64,000 nucleotides of DNA. Origin: Cronobacter universalis NCTC 9529 (GTDB taxonomy: Bacteria; Pseudomonadota; Gammaproteobacteria; Enterobacterales; Enterobacteriaceae). The stretch covers positions 3,596,001-3,660,000 of the forward strand of contig NZ_CP012257.1 in the NCBI RefSeq assembly GCF_001277175.1, in the 5' to 3' direction. Below are positions 1 through 10,621 of this stretch, piece by piece (the first letter of the stretch is position 1; the number at the start of each line of letters is the position of its first letter). The translations under genes and the position numbers were made by a program. The notes under the pieces are model-generated. The model saw only the letters and a program-made list of their open reading frames with translations. It was not told the origin of the DNA and did not search any database.

Positions 1-491
1 AGCTGCGCGAACGGCGCCTGCACGATGCGGCGCTTGTTATGGCGCGCTTTGTGCCACGGGTCCGGGAAGAAGAGCTGCACCATATGCAGCGAGCCGTCCG
101 GGATCATTTTCTCCAGCACTTCCACCGCGTCATGACACATCACGCGCAGGTTTTCGACGCCCTCTTCATGGGCGGCGCTCAGGCACGCGCCCACGCCCGG
201 CGAGTGCACTTCAATACCTAAAAAATTCTGCTGCGGATTGGTTTTCGCCATCTCCACCAGCGACGAGCCCATGCCGAAGCCAATTTCCAGCGTCACCGGC
301 GCGTCGCGGCCAAACAGCGCGACGAGATCGAGCGGCTCTGCGCGGTATTCAACGCCCATCACCGGCCAGTAGTGGTCCAGCGCGTGCTGCTGCCCTTTGG
401 TCAGGCGCCCCTGGCGGCGGACGAAGCTGCGAATACGGCGCAGCGGGCGACCGTTTTCATCAAATTCCGGTGAAATGACGTCGTTATTCAT
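1..491 (-). CDS. trmB: tRNA (guanine-N7-)-methyltransferase TrmB, 3' end cut by window edge
   Basis: SAM-dependent enzyme that methylates guanine 46 in the variable loop of tRNAs in the cytoplasm. Translating the minus strand from the ATG at 489-491 gives a protein starting [16 protein letters not shown]. It contains the SAM-binding segment [16 protein letters not shown] and the family signature [17 protein letters not shown]. The last part of the family's usual length of about 240 residues lies beyond base 1. It is divergent from mutY across about 155 bases, the arrangement seen in E. coli. No internal disruption is visible. Confidence 0.95.
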   Translation of the reverse strand, partial: MNNDVISPEFDENGRPLRRIRSFVRRQGRLTKGQQHALDHYWPVMGVEYRAEPLDLVALFGRDAPVTLEIGFGMGSSLVEMAKTNPQQNFLGIEVHSPGVGACLSAAHEEGVENLRVMCHDAVEVLEKMIPDGSLHMVQLFFPDPWHKARHNKRRIVQAPFAQ

Positions 492-646
492 GGCGATTAG
501 TCTGTGTGAGTAGTGGTTCGGGAAACGGGCATTATCCAAAGATAGTTGCCCGATGCAAGCACAGGAAAGTTCCTGTTTACAGCCCACAGGGCCTGTGCTG
601 GAATCACAGCCCCTGATTTCTTCAAGCCGGAAGCCACGCGTTCATG

Positions 647-2007
<1,361 letters not shown>

Positions 2008-2051
2008 GGGCCTCTGGCCCTTTCACTTAACCCAACAGCACACCCGGAATG

Positions 2052-3134
2052 ATGAAAAAAATATTTGCGCTCGCTTTGATTGCGCCGTTGCTCATCTCCT
2101 GCTCCAGCAAAAAAAACGCCGAAAACGCCTATAACGAGGCCTGGATTAAGGACACCAACGGGTTTGACATTCTGATGGGCCAGTTTGCCCATAACATTGA
2201 AAACATCTGGGGATTTAACGAAGTTTTAATCGCGGGTCCGAAGGACTACGTGAAATATACCGATCAGTACCAGACGCGCAGCCACATTAACTTCGACGAC
2301 GGTACGATTACGGTTGAGACAATAGCCGGTACCGAGCCTGCGGCGCGTCTGCGCCAGGCAATTATCACCACGCTGCTGATGGGCGACGATCCGGGCTCTA
2401 TCGATCTCTACTCCGACGTTAACGACATTCAGATCTCCCGCCAGCCGTTCCTTTATGGCCAGGTGGTGGACAACACCGGGCAGCCGATCCGCTGGGAAGG
2501 CCGCGCGTCGAAATTCGCCGACTACCTGCTGCAAACGCGCCTGAAGAGCCGCAGCAACGGCCTGCGGATTATCTACAGCGTGACCATTAACCTGGTGCCG
2601 AACCACCTCGATAAGCGTGCCCATAAATACATTGGCATGGTGCGTCAGGCGTCGCGCAAATATGGCGTGGATGAATCGCTGATCCTCGCGATTATGCAGA
2701 CCGAATCGTCGTTTAACCCCTATGCGGTCAGCCATGCCGACGCGCTCGGGCTGATGCAGGTGGTGCAGCACAGCGCCGGTAAGGACGTTTTCCGCTCTCA
2801 GGGCAAATGGGGCACGCCGAGCCGCAGCTATCTGTTCGATCCCCAAAGCAACATTGATACCGGCACCGCGTACCTGGCGATGCTCGACAATGTGTATCTG
2901 GGCGGTATTACCAACCCGACCTCGCGTCGTTACGCCGTGATCACCGCCTATAACGGCGGCGCGGGCAGCGTGTTGCGGGTGTTCTCGAACGATAAAGACC
3001 AGGCGGTGAATATCATCAACCAGCTGTCGCCGGGCGATGTGTACGAGACGCTGACCAGCCGCCATCCGTCGGCCGAATCGCGGCGTTATCTTTACAAGGT
3101 CAATACCGCGCAGAAGATGTATCGCCGTAAATAA
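2052..3134 (+). CDS. mltC: Membrane-bound lytic murein transglycosylase C (lipoprotein)
   Basis: Outer-membrane lipoprotein that cleaves peptidoglycan glycan strands, forming 1,6-anhydromuramyl ends. A lipoprotein signal is visible, with LLISC placing the acylated Cys at residue 17. The N-terminal DUF3393-type domain covers roughly residues 40-190. The SLT domain follows, with the catalytic Glu in [14 protein letters not shown] and the motifs ALGLMQV and AYNGGAG. The start at 2052 matches E. coli; an ATG at 2049 is the alternative. Length of 360 residues agrees with the family. It ends the trmB-side core block. Confidence 0.96.
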   Translation: MKKIFALALIAPLLISCSSKKNAENAYNEAWIKDTNGFDILMGQFAHNIENIWGFNEVLIAGPKDYVKYTDQYQTRSHINFDDGTITVETIAGTEPAARLRQAIITTLLMGDDPGSIDLYSDVNDIQISRQPFLYGQVVDNTGQPIRWEGRASKFADYLLQTRLKSRSNGLRIIYSVTINLVPNHLDKRAHKYIGMVRQASRKYGVDESLILAIMQTESSFNPYAVSHADALGLMQVVQHSAGKDVFRSQGKWGTPSRSYLFDPQSNIDTGTAYLAMLDNVYLGGITNPTSRRYAVITAYNGGAGSVLRVFSNDKDQAVNIINQLSPGDVYETLTSRHPSAESRRYLYKVNTAQKMYRRK

Positions 3135-3164
3135 GCGTGAGAGGTGGGTGCGTAGCGCTGGTTT

Positions 3165-3238
3165 GGCGGGTGCGCTGCGCTTACCCACCCTACAAAAGGC
3201 GGATAATCTGTTACCTGCGCTTACCCGCCTTTTTTACG
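3165..3238 (+). repeat. Single copy of the GGGTGGGTAAGCG-type palindromic repeat, next to a terminator-like stem
   Basis: Bases 3165-3193 are one copy, in inverted orientation, of the short element that recurs near 13330-13458 and 58119-58322: an arm GGCGGGT, a GC-rich centre, an arm ACCCACC, then CTAC. A second partial copy starts near 3144. Just after, an AGGCGG (about 3197) and CCGCCT (about 3223) pair around a long loop and are followed by a run of T, which could end mltC transcription. It lies between the converging ends of mltC and citG. Confidence 0.7.
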
Positions 3239-3243
3239 CCGAA

Positions 3244-4086
3244 TCACAAAGCCAGCGCCGCCAGCACCCAGCTCACCGCCAGCAAATCCGCGCTGCCGCC
3301 GGGGCTTAAGTTGCGCGCGATAAGCGCCCTGTCCATCTCCCGCAGCGCCTCGTCGTCCCAGCCGCGCGCCAGCAGGCCGCTCGCGTACCCCTGCACATAA
3401 CGCAGCCCCGCCAGCCCGCCGCGTGACGCCAGATTGGTGTCCGGATTGACCGCCATCAGCCGCAGCAGCGCCTGCTGCAACCCTTTTTCGCCCTGCGCAT
3501 GCTGCCAGAATGGCAAAACGTGGCGGCGCACCGTCGCAAAGCCGCTCTCCACCTCGCCGCGCGCGCCGGTCAGACCAAACTGGCGATACAATCGCTCCCC
3601 CGCCGTCGCCGCCCGCCGCCCGTGCGCCAGCTCGCGCGCCGCCATGCCGCGGGTCATCGCGCTCACCGTCATGCAGAGCGTGGTTGGCGTCAGCGGCTCC
3701 CCCAGCGCCGCCAGCCTCCCCGCGGCGGCGCACAGCAGGCCGAGCGAGAAAATACCGCCTTTATGCGTATTCACGCCGCCGGTGGCGCTGAACATCGCCT
3801 GCTCACACGCGAGCCCCGCCGGGCGCAACCGCCGCAGCATTTCGCTTTCGGCAAGCCCGGCGTCCTGCGCGCCCTGCTGATAAAACCCCCGCAGCCACGG
3901 CGCAATCGCTCTGATGCTGGCGACAAACAGCGCGTGATCCATATCCCGGTGCGCGCCGCTGTTGGCGCGGTCCACCAGCCCCGGCTTTGGCGTCAGGTTC
4001 AGTTCGGCGTACAGCGCCGCCACCGCGAGTGACGGCACATCGGGCTGGCGCGCAGAGCGCCGGTCAGTCGCGGGCAAACCAGTCAT
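3244..4086 (-). CDS. citG: Triphosphoribosyl-dephospho-CoA synthase CitG
   Basis: Makes 2'-(5''-triphosphoribosyl)-3'-dephospho-CoA from ATP and dephospho-CoA, the precursor of the citrate lyase prosthetic group. The family motif LTPKPGLVDRANSGAHRDMD is present at about residues 31-50, and a GGVNTHKGGIFSLGLL segment lies mid-protein. Length of 280 residues fits CitG. It is the last gene of the minus-strand operon; its start lies inside the end of citX (overlap 4064-4086), so the two are probably translationally coupled. Confidence 0.93.
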   Translation of the reverse strand: MTGLPATDRRSARQPDVPSLAVAALYAELNLTPKPGLVDRANSGAHRDMDHALFVASIRAIAPWLRGFYQQGAQDAGLAESEMLRRLRPAGLACEQAMFSATGGVNTHKGGIFSLGLLCAAAGRLAALGEPLTPTTLCMTVSAMTRGMAARELAHGRRAATAGERLYRQFGLTGARGEVESGFATVRRHVLPFWQHAQGEKGLQQALLRLMAVNPDTNLASRGGLAGLRYVQGYASGLLARGWDDEALREMDRALIARNLSPGGSADLLAVSWVLAALAL

Positions 4087-4603
4087 CGATCATCTTCTCC
4101 ACGCGCCCGACCACCTCTTCCAGCGGATGACGGCGTGCACGCGCGCAGGCGTGCGCCGGTTCATCGCACAACAGGCAGCGCCGCCCCGGACGGTCGAGCG
4201 ACGCGCGCCCCACCTGGCCCGCCTGCGGGCAGTGAATATCGAAATCCCACAGCCTGCCGAGCGGGTGCGTCTGCTCAAGCGCCACGCACAGCGCTTTGAT
4301 TTCGCTCGCCGGGTGCGCCACGCTCCAGAGCGCCGTCGGGCCGGTATGCGCGTGAAAGATCTCGCGCGCAAGCCACGGCCAGCGGTGCTGCCACAGCAGC
4401 TGATCGCAGGCCTGCACCGCCACCGCGAACGCGTTGCGGTAACGCACGCTGTCTTTCACAGGGCCGGGCGTCACCAGCGAGAGCGAAATCACCGGCTGGC
4501 CGTAGCGGGCAAGCCACGCCTGCTGGCGACGGGCGCGCGCGTCTTTCGCCGCCAGTAGTTCATCAAGCGTGACGCCCGGATGCACGGGCGTATCGAGTTC
4601 CAT
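4064..4603 (-). CDS. citX: Citrate lyase holo-[acyl-carrier protein] synthase CitX
   Basis: Transfers the phosphoribosyl-dephospho-CoA group made by CitG onto a serine of the acyl carrier subunit CitD. Recognised by PGPVKDSVRYRNAF near the N-terminus, HPLGRLWDFDIHCP in the middle and RRCLLCDEPAHACARARRH near the C-terminus, all in register with E. coli CitX. The 179-residue length is usual. It starts three bases after the citF stop on the minus strand, so it sits tightly in the operon. Confidence 0.92.
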   Translation of the reverse strand: MELDTPVHPGVTLDELLAAKDARARRQQAWLARYGQPVISLSLVTPGPVKDSVRYRNAFAVAVQACDQLLWQHRWPWLAREIFHAHTGPTALWSVAHPASEIKALCVALEQTHPLGRLWDFDIHCPQAGQVGRASLDRPGRRCLLCDEPAHACARARRHPLEEVVGRVEKMIDDWFARD

Positions 4604-4606
4604 ACG

Positions 4607-6124
4607 TTACTCCTTAACCTGACGCACCACGTCGATGACGCTGCCGTCGCGATAGCGCACCACGCCGACGATGCGGTCGGTGAATTCAATGGGTTTCGGC
4701 TCGCCGGCGATCGCCACGGCGCGTTCGCGCAGCGCGTGAATATCGACGACATTCAGCCCCGCCGCGACCAGCCGCTCGCGCACCTCGGGCCGCGCCGGGT
4801 TGACCGCAATGCCGTGGTCGGTAACGAGCACGTCGATGCTCTCGCCCGGCGTCAGGCGGGTGGTGACGCGTTTAACGACCGTCGGAATACGGCTGCGCAA
4901 CAGCGGCGCCACCACGATGGTGAGATTCGCCGCCGCGGCCACATCGCAATGCCCGCCGGACGCGCCGCGCATCACGCCATCGGAGCCGGTTATCACGTTG
5001 ACGTTAAAGCCGACGTCGATTTCCAGCGCGCTCAGGATCACCACGTCGAGCTTGTCGCAGCAGGCCGCTTTGCTGGCGGGGCTCGCGTAAACATTGGTGG
5101 AGATTTCGATGTGCTTCGGGTTGCGGGCGAGCGACGCCGCCGCCTGGCTGTCAAAGCACTGGGTGTCGAGCAGGACGTCTATCAGCCCCTTTTCATGCAG
5201 ATCCACCAGGCTGCCGGTAATGCCGCCGAGCGCGAAGCGCGCCTTCACGCCGCGGCGCGCCATTTTCTCGCCGAGAAACCGCGTACAGGCGGTGGACGCC
5301 GCGCCGGAGCCGGTCTGCATCGAGAAGCCGTCTTTGAAATAGCCGGCGTGTTCAATCACGTCAGCGGCGTAGCGGGCGATCATCAGCTCACGCGGATTGC
5401 TGGTGACGCGCGCCGCGCCGACGCTGATTTTCGCCGGATCGCCCACGCTTTCTACCGGCACCACGAAATCCACCCGATCCTGCGACAGGCTCGCGGGCAT
5501 ATTCGGGTACGGCACAAGCGTTTCGGTCAGCAGCACCACGTTGCGGGCGAACTGCGCATCCACCATCGCGTAGCCGAGCGAGCCGCAGCAGGATTTACCG
5601 TGGCTGCCGTTGGCGTTGCCGAATTCATCGCTGCACGGCACGCCGAGAAACGCCACGTCAATCTTCAGCTCGCCATCCTGCAACAGTTTGACGCGCCCGC
5701 CGTGGGAGTGGATCTGCACCGGCTCCGCCATCAGCCCATGCGACACCGCCTCAGCGAGTTTGCCGCGCATGCCGGAAGTGTAAATCCGCGTGATAACGCC
5801 GTTTTGGATAGGCTCAATCAGCGGATCGTTGCAGGTCATCAGCGAGCTCGACGCCAGCGTCAGGTTTTTAAAGCCCATCTGCGCGAGCGTCGCCACCACC
5901 TGGTTGATCACCCGGTCGCCTTCACGAAACGCGTGATGGAAGGAAATCGTCATGCCGTCGCGCAGGCCGCTTTTGCGCACCGCCTCTTCCAGCGACGCGC
6001 AGAGTTTGCGGTTATGTTTCTGCTCGTTATCCGCAAGCCACGGCGTGGCGGTGTGGGCGGTGTCGAAGGGGGTGAGATCGCGCAGGTGCGGAAACTGCAC
6101 ATGCAAAAGTTCTGTCTGGTTCAT
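4607..6124 (-). CDS. citF: Citrate lyase alpha subunit (citrate CoA-transferase)
   Basis: Exchanges the acetyl group on the CitD prosthetic group for citrate, producing citryl-ACP and acetate. It is a CoA-transferase-family protein of 505 residues, with HHAFREGDRVINQV near the N-terminus and long matches to the family such as NANGSHGKSCCGSLGYAMVD. The ATG at 6122-6124, giving MNQTELLHVQFP, is preferred over an upstream in-frame start at 6205 because a GGAGAGA ribosome site sits just before it and the upstream extension would run into citE. It is followed by citX and preceded by citE with a 10-base gap. Confidence 0.94.
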   Translation of the reverse strand: MNQTELLHVQFPHLRDLTPFDTAHTATPWLADNEQKHNRKLCASLEEAVRKSGLRDGMTISFHHAFREGDRVINQVVATLAQMGFKNLTLASSSLMTCNDPLIEPIQNGVITRIYTSGMRGKLAEAVSHGLMAEPVQIHSHGGRVKLLQDGELKIDVAFLGVPCSDEFGNANGSHGKSCCGSLGYAMVDAQFARNVVLLTETLVPYPNMPASLSQDRVDFVVPVESVGDPAKISVGAARVTSNPRELMIARYAADVIEHAGYFKDGFSMQTGSGAASTACTRFLGEKMARRGVKARFALGGITGSLVDLHEKGLIDVLLDTQCFDSQAAASLARNPKHIEISTNVYASPASKAACCDKLDVVILSALEIDVGFNVNVITGSDGVMRGASGGHCDVAAAANLTIVVAPLLRSRIPTVVKRVTTRLTPGESIDVLVTDHGIAVNPARPEVRERLVAAGLNVVDIHALRERAVAIAGEPKPIEFTDRIVGVVRYRDGSVIDVVRQVKE

Positions 6125-6134
6125 GGTTCTCTCC

Positions 6135-7010
6135 TTAACGGCGCACGCCGGAGGCGGCGGCGCGTTCCAGCACCACCTGCGCATGGTTGATAATCGGCGC
6201 GTCAATCATCTTGCCGTTGAGCGACACCACGCCCAGCCCGTTGCGCTCGCCCTCTTCGGCGGCGGCAATCACGCGGCGGGCGTAATCCACTTCGTCTTGC
6301 GTCGGCGCGTAGGCGTTGTGCAGCAGGTCTATCTGGCGCGGGTTGATTAGCGACTTGCCGTTAAAGCCCATCTTGCGAATCAGGTCGACCTCTTTTAAAA
6401 AGCCCGCTTCGTCATTGACGTCAGACCATACCACGTCGAACGCGTCGATCCCGGCGGCGCGCGCCGCGTGCAGCACCGCGCAGCGGGCGTAGAAGAGTTC
6501 GGTGCCGTCACCGCGCTCGGTCTGCATATCCATCACGTAATCGAACGCCGCGAGCGCAATGCCGATAAGCCGGGGCGAACTGCGGGCGATCGCCACGGCG
6601 TTAATGACGCCCACCGCCGATTCAATCGCCGCCATGATGCGCGTTGAGCCAGGCTCGCGGCCGCACTCGCGCTCAATGCGCGCCAGATGGCCTTCCAGCT
6701 CATCAATATCTTCCGGCGAGTCGGTTTTCGGCAGGCGGATCACGTCGACGCCTGCGCGCACCGCCGCTTCGAGATCGGGCAGCCCGAACGGCGTGCTGAG
6801 CGGGTTGATGCGCACCACGGTTTCGATATCCCGGTACATCGGGTGTTGCAGGGCGTGGAAGACCAGCAGGCGCGCGGTGTCTTTCTCGCGTAGCGCCACG
6901 GCGTCTTCGAGATCGAACATGATGGCGTCAGGCCGGTAGATAAACGCGGTGGAGAGCATGGCGGCGTTCGCGCCGGGCAAAAACAGCATACTGCGGCGAA
7001 GTTTGCTCAT
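6135..7010 (-). CDS. citE: Citrate lyase beta subunit (citryl-ACP lyase)
   Basis: Splits citryl-ACP into oxaloacetate and acetyl-ACP, completing the citrate lyase cycle. It belongs to the HpcH/HpaI-like TIM-barrel family. The opening [15 protein letters not shown], the segment [17 protein letters not shown], and the C-terminal [22 protein letters not shown] are all diagnostic. The start at 7008-7010 (MSKLRRS) overlaps the citD end by four bases in an ATGA-type coupling and matches the family start better than the upstream in-frame codon. Length is 291 residues. Confidence 0.95.
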   Translation of the reverse strand: MSKLRRSMLFLPGANAAMLSTAFIYRPDAIMFDLEDAVALREKDTARLLVFHALQHPMYRDIETVVRINPLSTPFGLPDLEAAVRAGVDVIRLPKTDSPEDIDELEGHLARIERECGREPGSTRIMAAIESAVGVINAVAIARSSPRLIGIALAAFDYVMDMQTERGDGTELFYARCAVLHAARAAGIDAFDVVWSDVNDEAGFLKEVDLIRKMGFNGKSLINPRQIDLLHNAYAPTQDEVDYARRVIAAAEEGERNGLGVVSLNGKMIDAPIINHAQVVLERAAASGVRR

Positions 7011-7300
7011 CTGAGCGCCTCCCAGCGCAGCGGTTGCGCCTCGCAGGCGCGCAGTACGGCGCTTTGGAGCCGGGCGCGGATAACGCAATCCAGCGCGCCT
7101 TTATCTTCGATAATCACCAGCCCTTCGTACACCTCCATCGCCGCGAGCGTCTCTTTCACCACGCGGCGGATCTGGTCGCCGAACTGCTTTATCACATCGC
7201 TGTAGATTTCTATCTCCAGCTCGCCCGCCGCCGGGGCGATTTTCACCATCAGGTCGCTGGACTCGGCGGTCCCCGCCAGCGCCTCCTTGACTATCTTCAT
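7007..7300 (-). CDS. citD: Citrate lyase acyl carrier protein (gamma subunit)
   Basis: Small carrier that holds the phosphoribosyl-dephospho-CoA arm on which acetyl and citryl groups travel between CitF and CitE. It is 97 residues, and the attachment Ser14 is visible in [10 protein letters not shown]. The rest ([20 protein letters not shown] and a following [15 protein letters not shown] segment) matches CitD proteins. It lies between citC and citE, which is the standard order. Confidence 0.95.
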   Translation of the reverse strand: MKIVKEALAGTAESSDLMVKIAPAAGELEIEIYSDVIKQFGDQIRRVVKETLAAMEVYEGLVIIEDKGALDCVIRARLQSAVLRACEAQPLRWEALR

Positions 7301-7325
7301 TACGGTTGTCCTGTCAGATAATAAT

Positions 7326-8357
7326 TCAGGCCACTTCCGCGCGATAACGTTGCGTGAGAAGGGCGTAAGTGCTCGCCGGCACTCGTTCGCGAATCGAAGA
7401 AAAATGCTGTGCCCGCAGCAGGCGGCGCACTTCGGATGCGGAAATCGCCTCGCCCGCGGCGTGGCTAAGACGTGGAATTTCGATAACGCTGACCGGCGGC
7501 GCGCTCACCGGCGCGCGCTCAAGCCACGCGTGCATCGCCTGGTTATAGGCGCGCGTCACCGGGCAGAACGGCTCGCTGCCGACGAAGCGCTGGTTAATGC
7601 CGAGCGCTGGCGCGATATAGCGGCGGAAAATCTGCAAATCCAGCCCGCTCCAGGCCTGCTCCACCAGCCCGCGCTCCTTGAGGAAATAGCCCGGAAAGGT
7701 GGCGCGCGAAATGAGATACGCCGAGCCTTCATGCACCGTGACGTTCGGCAGATGCGCGACGCCTGCCCGCACCATCGCGAGCCGTTCGCGGTAAGGGAAA
7801 AACGACGCCTCTTCACGCACTACGAAGAGGTGCAGCCAGTCGCTCGCGCTCGCCGCCTGTTCGGCCAGGAATCGGTGGCCGAGCGTAAACGGATTGGCGT
7901 TCATCACCACCGCGCCGATACGCGCGCCGGGCTGTTTCAGCCTGCCAAGCTGCTGGCAGTAACGGCGGATGCCGGAGGGCGTGTTTTCAAGAAGCGCCGC
8001 GATGTCGTCGCACTGCGCGAGCGGCCAGAAGCCGCAGCGGCGAAAACGCTCCAGGTTATACGGACGCGTGCAGAGGAACAGATGAAAGTGGCCGAGGCTC
8101 ATCGCCAGGTTTTCCACCTCCACCAGCAGACGCGCGCTGAGGTTTTCGCCCCGCCAGCGCTCATCCACCGCCACGCCTTTAATCACGTTGCCCGCAAGCC
8201 CGGCGCAGCCTGCGATCTCGCCCTGCGCGACGGCGATGACGACATGCGTGACGTCTTCATCCATGCCTAACTGATGGCTGGCGAGAAACGCCGCGACGCG
8301 CGCTTTCTCCTGCGGCTGGCGGGCGAGCGCCACGGTGATGAGTTCCAGATTGCTCAT
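7326..8357 (-). CDS. citC: [Citrate (pro-3S)-lyase] ligase CitC
   Basis: Acetylates the thiol of the CitD prosthetic group using ATP and acetate, switching citrate lyase on. The N-terminal part (about residues 30-110) is a GNAT-like acetyltransferase fold. The C-terminal part is a nucleotidyltransferase domain with GAVVMNANPFTLGHRFLAEQ, whose HxGH-type motif appears here as TLGH. The start MSNLELITV at 8355-8357 is chosen because the upstream extension is arginine-rich and overlaps the preceding gene. The product is 343 residues. Confidence 0.94.
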   Translation of the reverse strand: MSNLELITVALARQPQEKARVAAFLASHQLGMDEDVTHVVIAVAQGEIAGCAGLAGNVIKGVAVDERWRGENLSARLLVEVENLAMSLGHFHLFLCTRPYNLERFRRCGFWPLAQCDDIAALLENTPSGIRRYCQQLGRLKQPGARIGAVVMNANPFTLGHRFLAEQAASASDWLHLFVVREEASFFPYRERLAMVRAGVAHLPNVTVHEGSAYLISRATFPGYFLKERGLVEQAWSGLDLQIFRRYIAPALGINQRFVGSEPFCPVTRAYNQAMHAWLERAPVSAPPVSVIEIPRLSHAAGEAISASEVRRLLRAQHFSSIRERVPASTYALLTQRYRAEVA

Positions 8358-8374
8358 ACGTCCGTCCGGTCTCT

Positions 8375-9238
8375 TTAGTGGGCGGGCGCCGGTTGCGCGA
8401 CGGGCGCTTCGGCGATCACATTGCACAGATGGCCGATCCGCTCGATCTCCACCTCGATTTTGTCCCCCGGCTTCATAAACAGCGGCGGCGTGCGTTTTTT
8501 GCCGACGCCGCCCGGCGATCCGGTAATGATCACATCGCCCGCGCTTAAGCGGGTGAAGGTGCTGATGTATTCGATAAGCTCCGCCACGCCGTGGATCATG
8601 CTGCGGGTGTTGTCATCCTGCACCATGCGGCCGTTAAGCCAGGTGCGGATGGCGAGCTGGTGCGGATCGGGGATCTCATCGGCGGTGGTCATCCACGGGC
8701 CGAACGCGCCGGTCTGCCGCCAGTTTTTGCCTGCCGTAAACCAGGTGTGCTGCCAGTCGCGCGCCGAGCCGTCCATGTAGCAGCTGTAGCCCGCCACGTG
8801 CGAGAGCGCCGCCTCGCGGGCGATGTTCTCGCCGCCGCGCCCGATAATCACCGCAAGCTCCCCTTCGTAATCAAACTCGCTGGAGTGGCGCGGTTTGAGC
8901 ACCGGCGCGTTATGGCCGGTCTGCGAATCCGGGAAGCGGACAAACAGCGTCGGCGCCGGGTTGTGCTGGTCGAACTCTTTGCGTTTCTCGGCGTAGTTCA
9001 TGCCCACGCAGAGGATCTTCTCCGGCTGCTCGATAACCGGCAAAAACGTCACGTCGCAGAGTGCGAAATCAGCGGGCGCCTGCGCATGACAGCGCGCCTG
9101 TTCCAGCGCGTCCCGCGCCAGCAGCGTTTTGAGATCCGCGTAGTGCGCCCCGAGACGGGCGCCCAGATCCACCACGCCGTTATCCGTGACAATGCCGTAA
9201 CTACGGCGGCCCTGATGGAGATAACTCGCAAGTTTCAT
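8375..9238 (-). CDS. Fumarylacetoacetate hydrolase (FAH) family protein inside the citrate lyase operon
   Basis: 287 residues. The metal ligands of the FAH fold can be read as Glu125 and Glu127 in EFDYEGELAVIIG and Asp156 in YMDGSARDWQ. The C-terminal GDVIITGSPGGVGKKR is the usual substrate-loop motif. Family members act on 2-oxo or acylpyruvate compounds; mammalian and bacterial FAHD1-type members decarboxylate oxaloacetate, and FAHD2-type members are oxaloacetate tautomerases. Here it lies between the citrate transporter and citC with gaps of fewer than 20 bases, so a role with oxaloacetate from citrate cleavage is likely but is inference. An aromatic-degradation isomerase is the main alternative by homology; no such pathway genes are nearby. 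Confidence 0.88.
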   Translation of the reverse strand: MKLASYLHQGRRSYGIVTDNGVVDLGARLGAHYADLKTLLARDALEQARCHAQAPADFALCDVTFLPVIEQPEKILCVGMNYAEKRKEFDQHNPAPTLFVRFPDSQTGHNAPVLKPRHSSEFDYEGELAVIIGRGGENIAREAALSHVAGYSCYMDGSARDWQHTWFTAGKNWRQTGAFGPWMTTADEIPDPHQLAIRTWLNGRMVQDDNTRSMIHGVAELIEYISTFTRLSAGDVIITGSPGGVGKKRTPPLFMKPGDKIEVEIERIGHLCNVIAEAPVAQPAPAH

Positions 9239-9256
9239 AACAACGTATCCTGACGA

Positions 9257-10621
9257 TTAAACAAGGAAATTGCCCAGCACCAGCAGCGCGAGCGAGACGT
9301 TAATCGCGCCGCCGATGCGGGTGGCGATCTGAGCGAAAGGCATTAAGGTCATGCGGTTGCCCGCGGTGAGGATGGCGACGTCGCCGGTGCCGCCCTGCCC
9401 GCTCTGGCAGCAGGAGACGATGGCCACATCAATCGGGTGCATACCGATTTTCTTGCCGACGAAAAAGCCCGTCGCCACCAGCGCCGACACGGTGCTGACG
9501 ATCACCAGCAGGTTGTTGAGCGTAAAGGCGTGCATCAGCTCTTCCCACGGGGTGATTGCCACGCCGACGGCGAAGAGGATCGGGTAGGTCACGGAGGTCT
9601 GGAAGAATTTGTAGACCACCTGCGAGCCTTCCAGAAGGCGCGGAGAAACGCCGTGCGCCAGCTTGATAAAGACCGCGATAAACAGCATGCCAACGGGTGC
9701 GGGCAGGCCAATCAGCTTATGGCCGAGCATACCGAGCATATAGAGCAGCACCGCCAGCAGCGCGCCGGAGGCAATAGTGGTGACGTCAGCCTTGCCGCTG
9801 AACGCGGTGGTCAGCGTCTGGGCTTGCGGTTTGTCGCCGCGATCCGGCATCAGTTCGCCTTCGCCGGTCAGGTGCGGATAGCGTTTGCCAAGCTGGTTAA
9901 GGCAACCGGCGATGATAATCGCGGTGAGGCTGCCGAGCATCACGATAGGCAGCACGCGGCCCAGCGCCACGCCCTGATCCATATGCAGCAGCGTCGCGTA
10001 GCCGATGGAGAGCGGGATCGCCCCTTCACCCACGCCGCCCGCCATGATAGGCAGGATCAGGAAGAAGAAGATCTGGAACGGCTCCATGCCCAGCGCGATG
10101 CCGACGCCCATCCCCACCAGCATGCCGACGACTTCGCCGCACAGCATCGGGAAGAAAATACGCAGAAAGCCCTGGATCAGCGTGGTGCGGTTCATGCTCA
10201 TGATGCTGCCGACGATAATGCAGCAGATGTAGAGATAGAGAATGTTGGTGGATTTATAGAATTTGGTGGTGGATTCCACGACTACATCCGGCAGCCAGCC
10301 GTAATAGACCAGCGCGGAAGGAATGAAGGTGGCGCAAATCGCCGCCGCGCCCATTTTGCCGACCACCGGCAGGCGCTTGCCGAACTCGCCGCAGGCGAAG
10401 CCGAAGAACGCGAGGGTGGCGACCATCACCACGATATCGCTCGGCAGCTTGCCGCCGAGACAGTCAATGGCGATAAGCGCGCCGGAAAGGAGAAACAGCG
10501 GCAATGGAATAATCCCGATTTTCCAGGTATCCATGATATGCCACCACTTTTCTTTCAGGGATATTTGCTTCGCAGCGGACGGGGTGTGGGGTACAACGTA
10601 AGAGTCATCGGTTGTGCTCAT
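9257..10621 (-). CDS. 2-hydroxycarboxylate (citrate) transporter, 2HCT family
   Basis: 454-residue inner-membrane carrier of the 2HCT family (CitS, CitP, MleP, CitW type). Hydrophobic segments fill the protein. The two glycine-rich re-entrant loop signatures appear as GGVGEGAIPLS in the N-terminal half and QSGQGGTGDVAI in the C-terminal half. It is the first gene of the citrate lyase operon and is divergent from citA, so citrate is the expected substrate, probably with Na+ or in exchange for acetate. Whether it is nearer CitS or CitW of Klebsiella cannot be settled by eye. Confidence 0.9.
   Translation of the reverse strand: MSTTDDSYVVPHTPSAAKQISLKEKWWHIMDTWKIGIIPLPLFLLSGALIAIDCLGGKLPSDIVVMVATLAFFGFACGEFGKRLPVVGKMGAAAICATFIPSALVYYGWLPDVVVESTTKFYKSTNILYLYICCIIVGSIMSMNRTTLIQGFLRIFFPMLCGEVVGMLVGMGVGIALGMEPFQIFFFLILPIMAGGVGEGAIPLSIGYATLLHMDQGVALGRVLPIVMLGSLTAIIIAGCLNQLGKRYPHLTGEGELMPDRGDKPQAQTLTTAFSGKADVTTIASGALLAVLLYMLGMLGHKLIGLPAPVGMLFIAVFIKLAHGVSPRLLEGSQVVYKFFQTSVTYPILFAVGVAITPWEELMHAFTLNNLLVIVSTVSALVATGFFVGKKIGMHPIDVAIVSCCQSGQGGTGDVAILTAGNRMTLMPFAQIATRIGGAINVSLALLVLGNFLV

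Noticed and set aside
3137-3400. Possible 87-residue frame after mltC
   Set aside because: Translation runs through the palindromic repeat and then antisense to citG, so it is not a gene.
4580-6190. Long plus-strand open frame of 536 codons opposite citF
   Set aside because: It is the antisense shadow of citF and citE. It is dominated by His, Arg and Ala, as expected from reverse-complement GC-rich codons, and has no family match or ribosome site.
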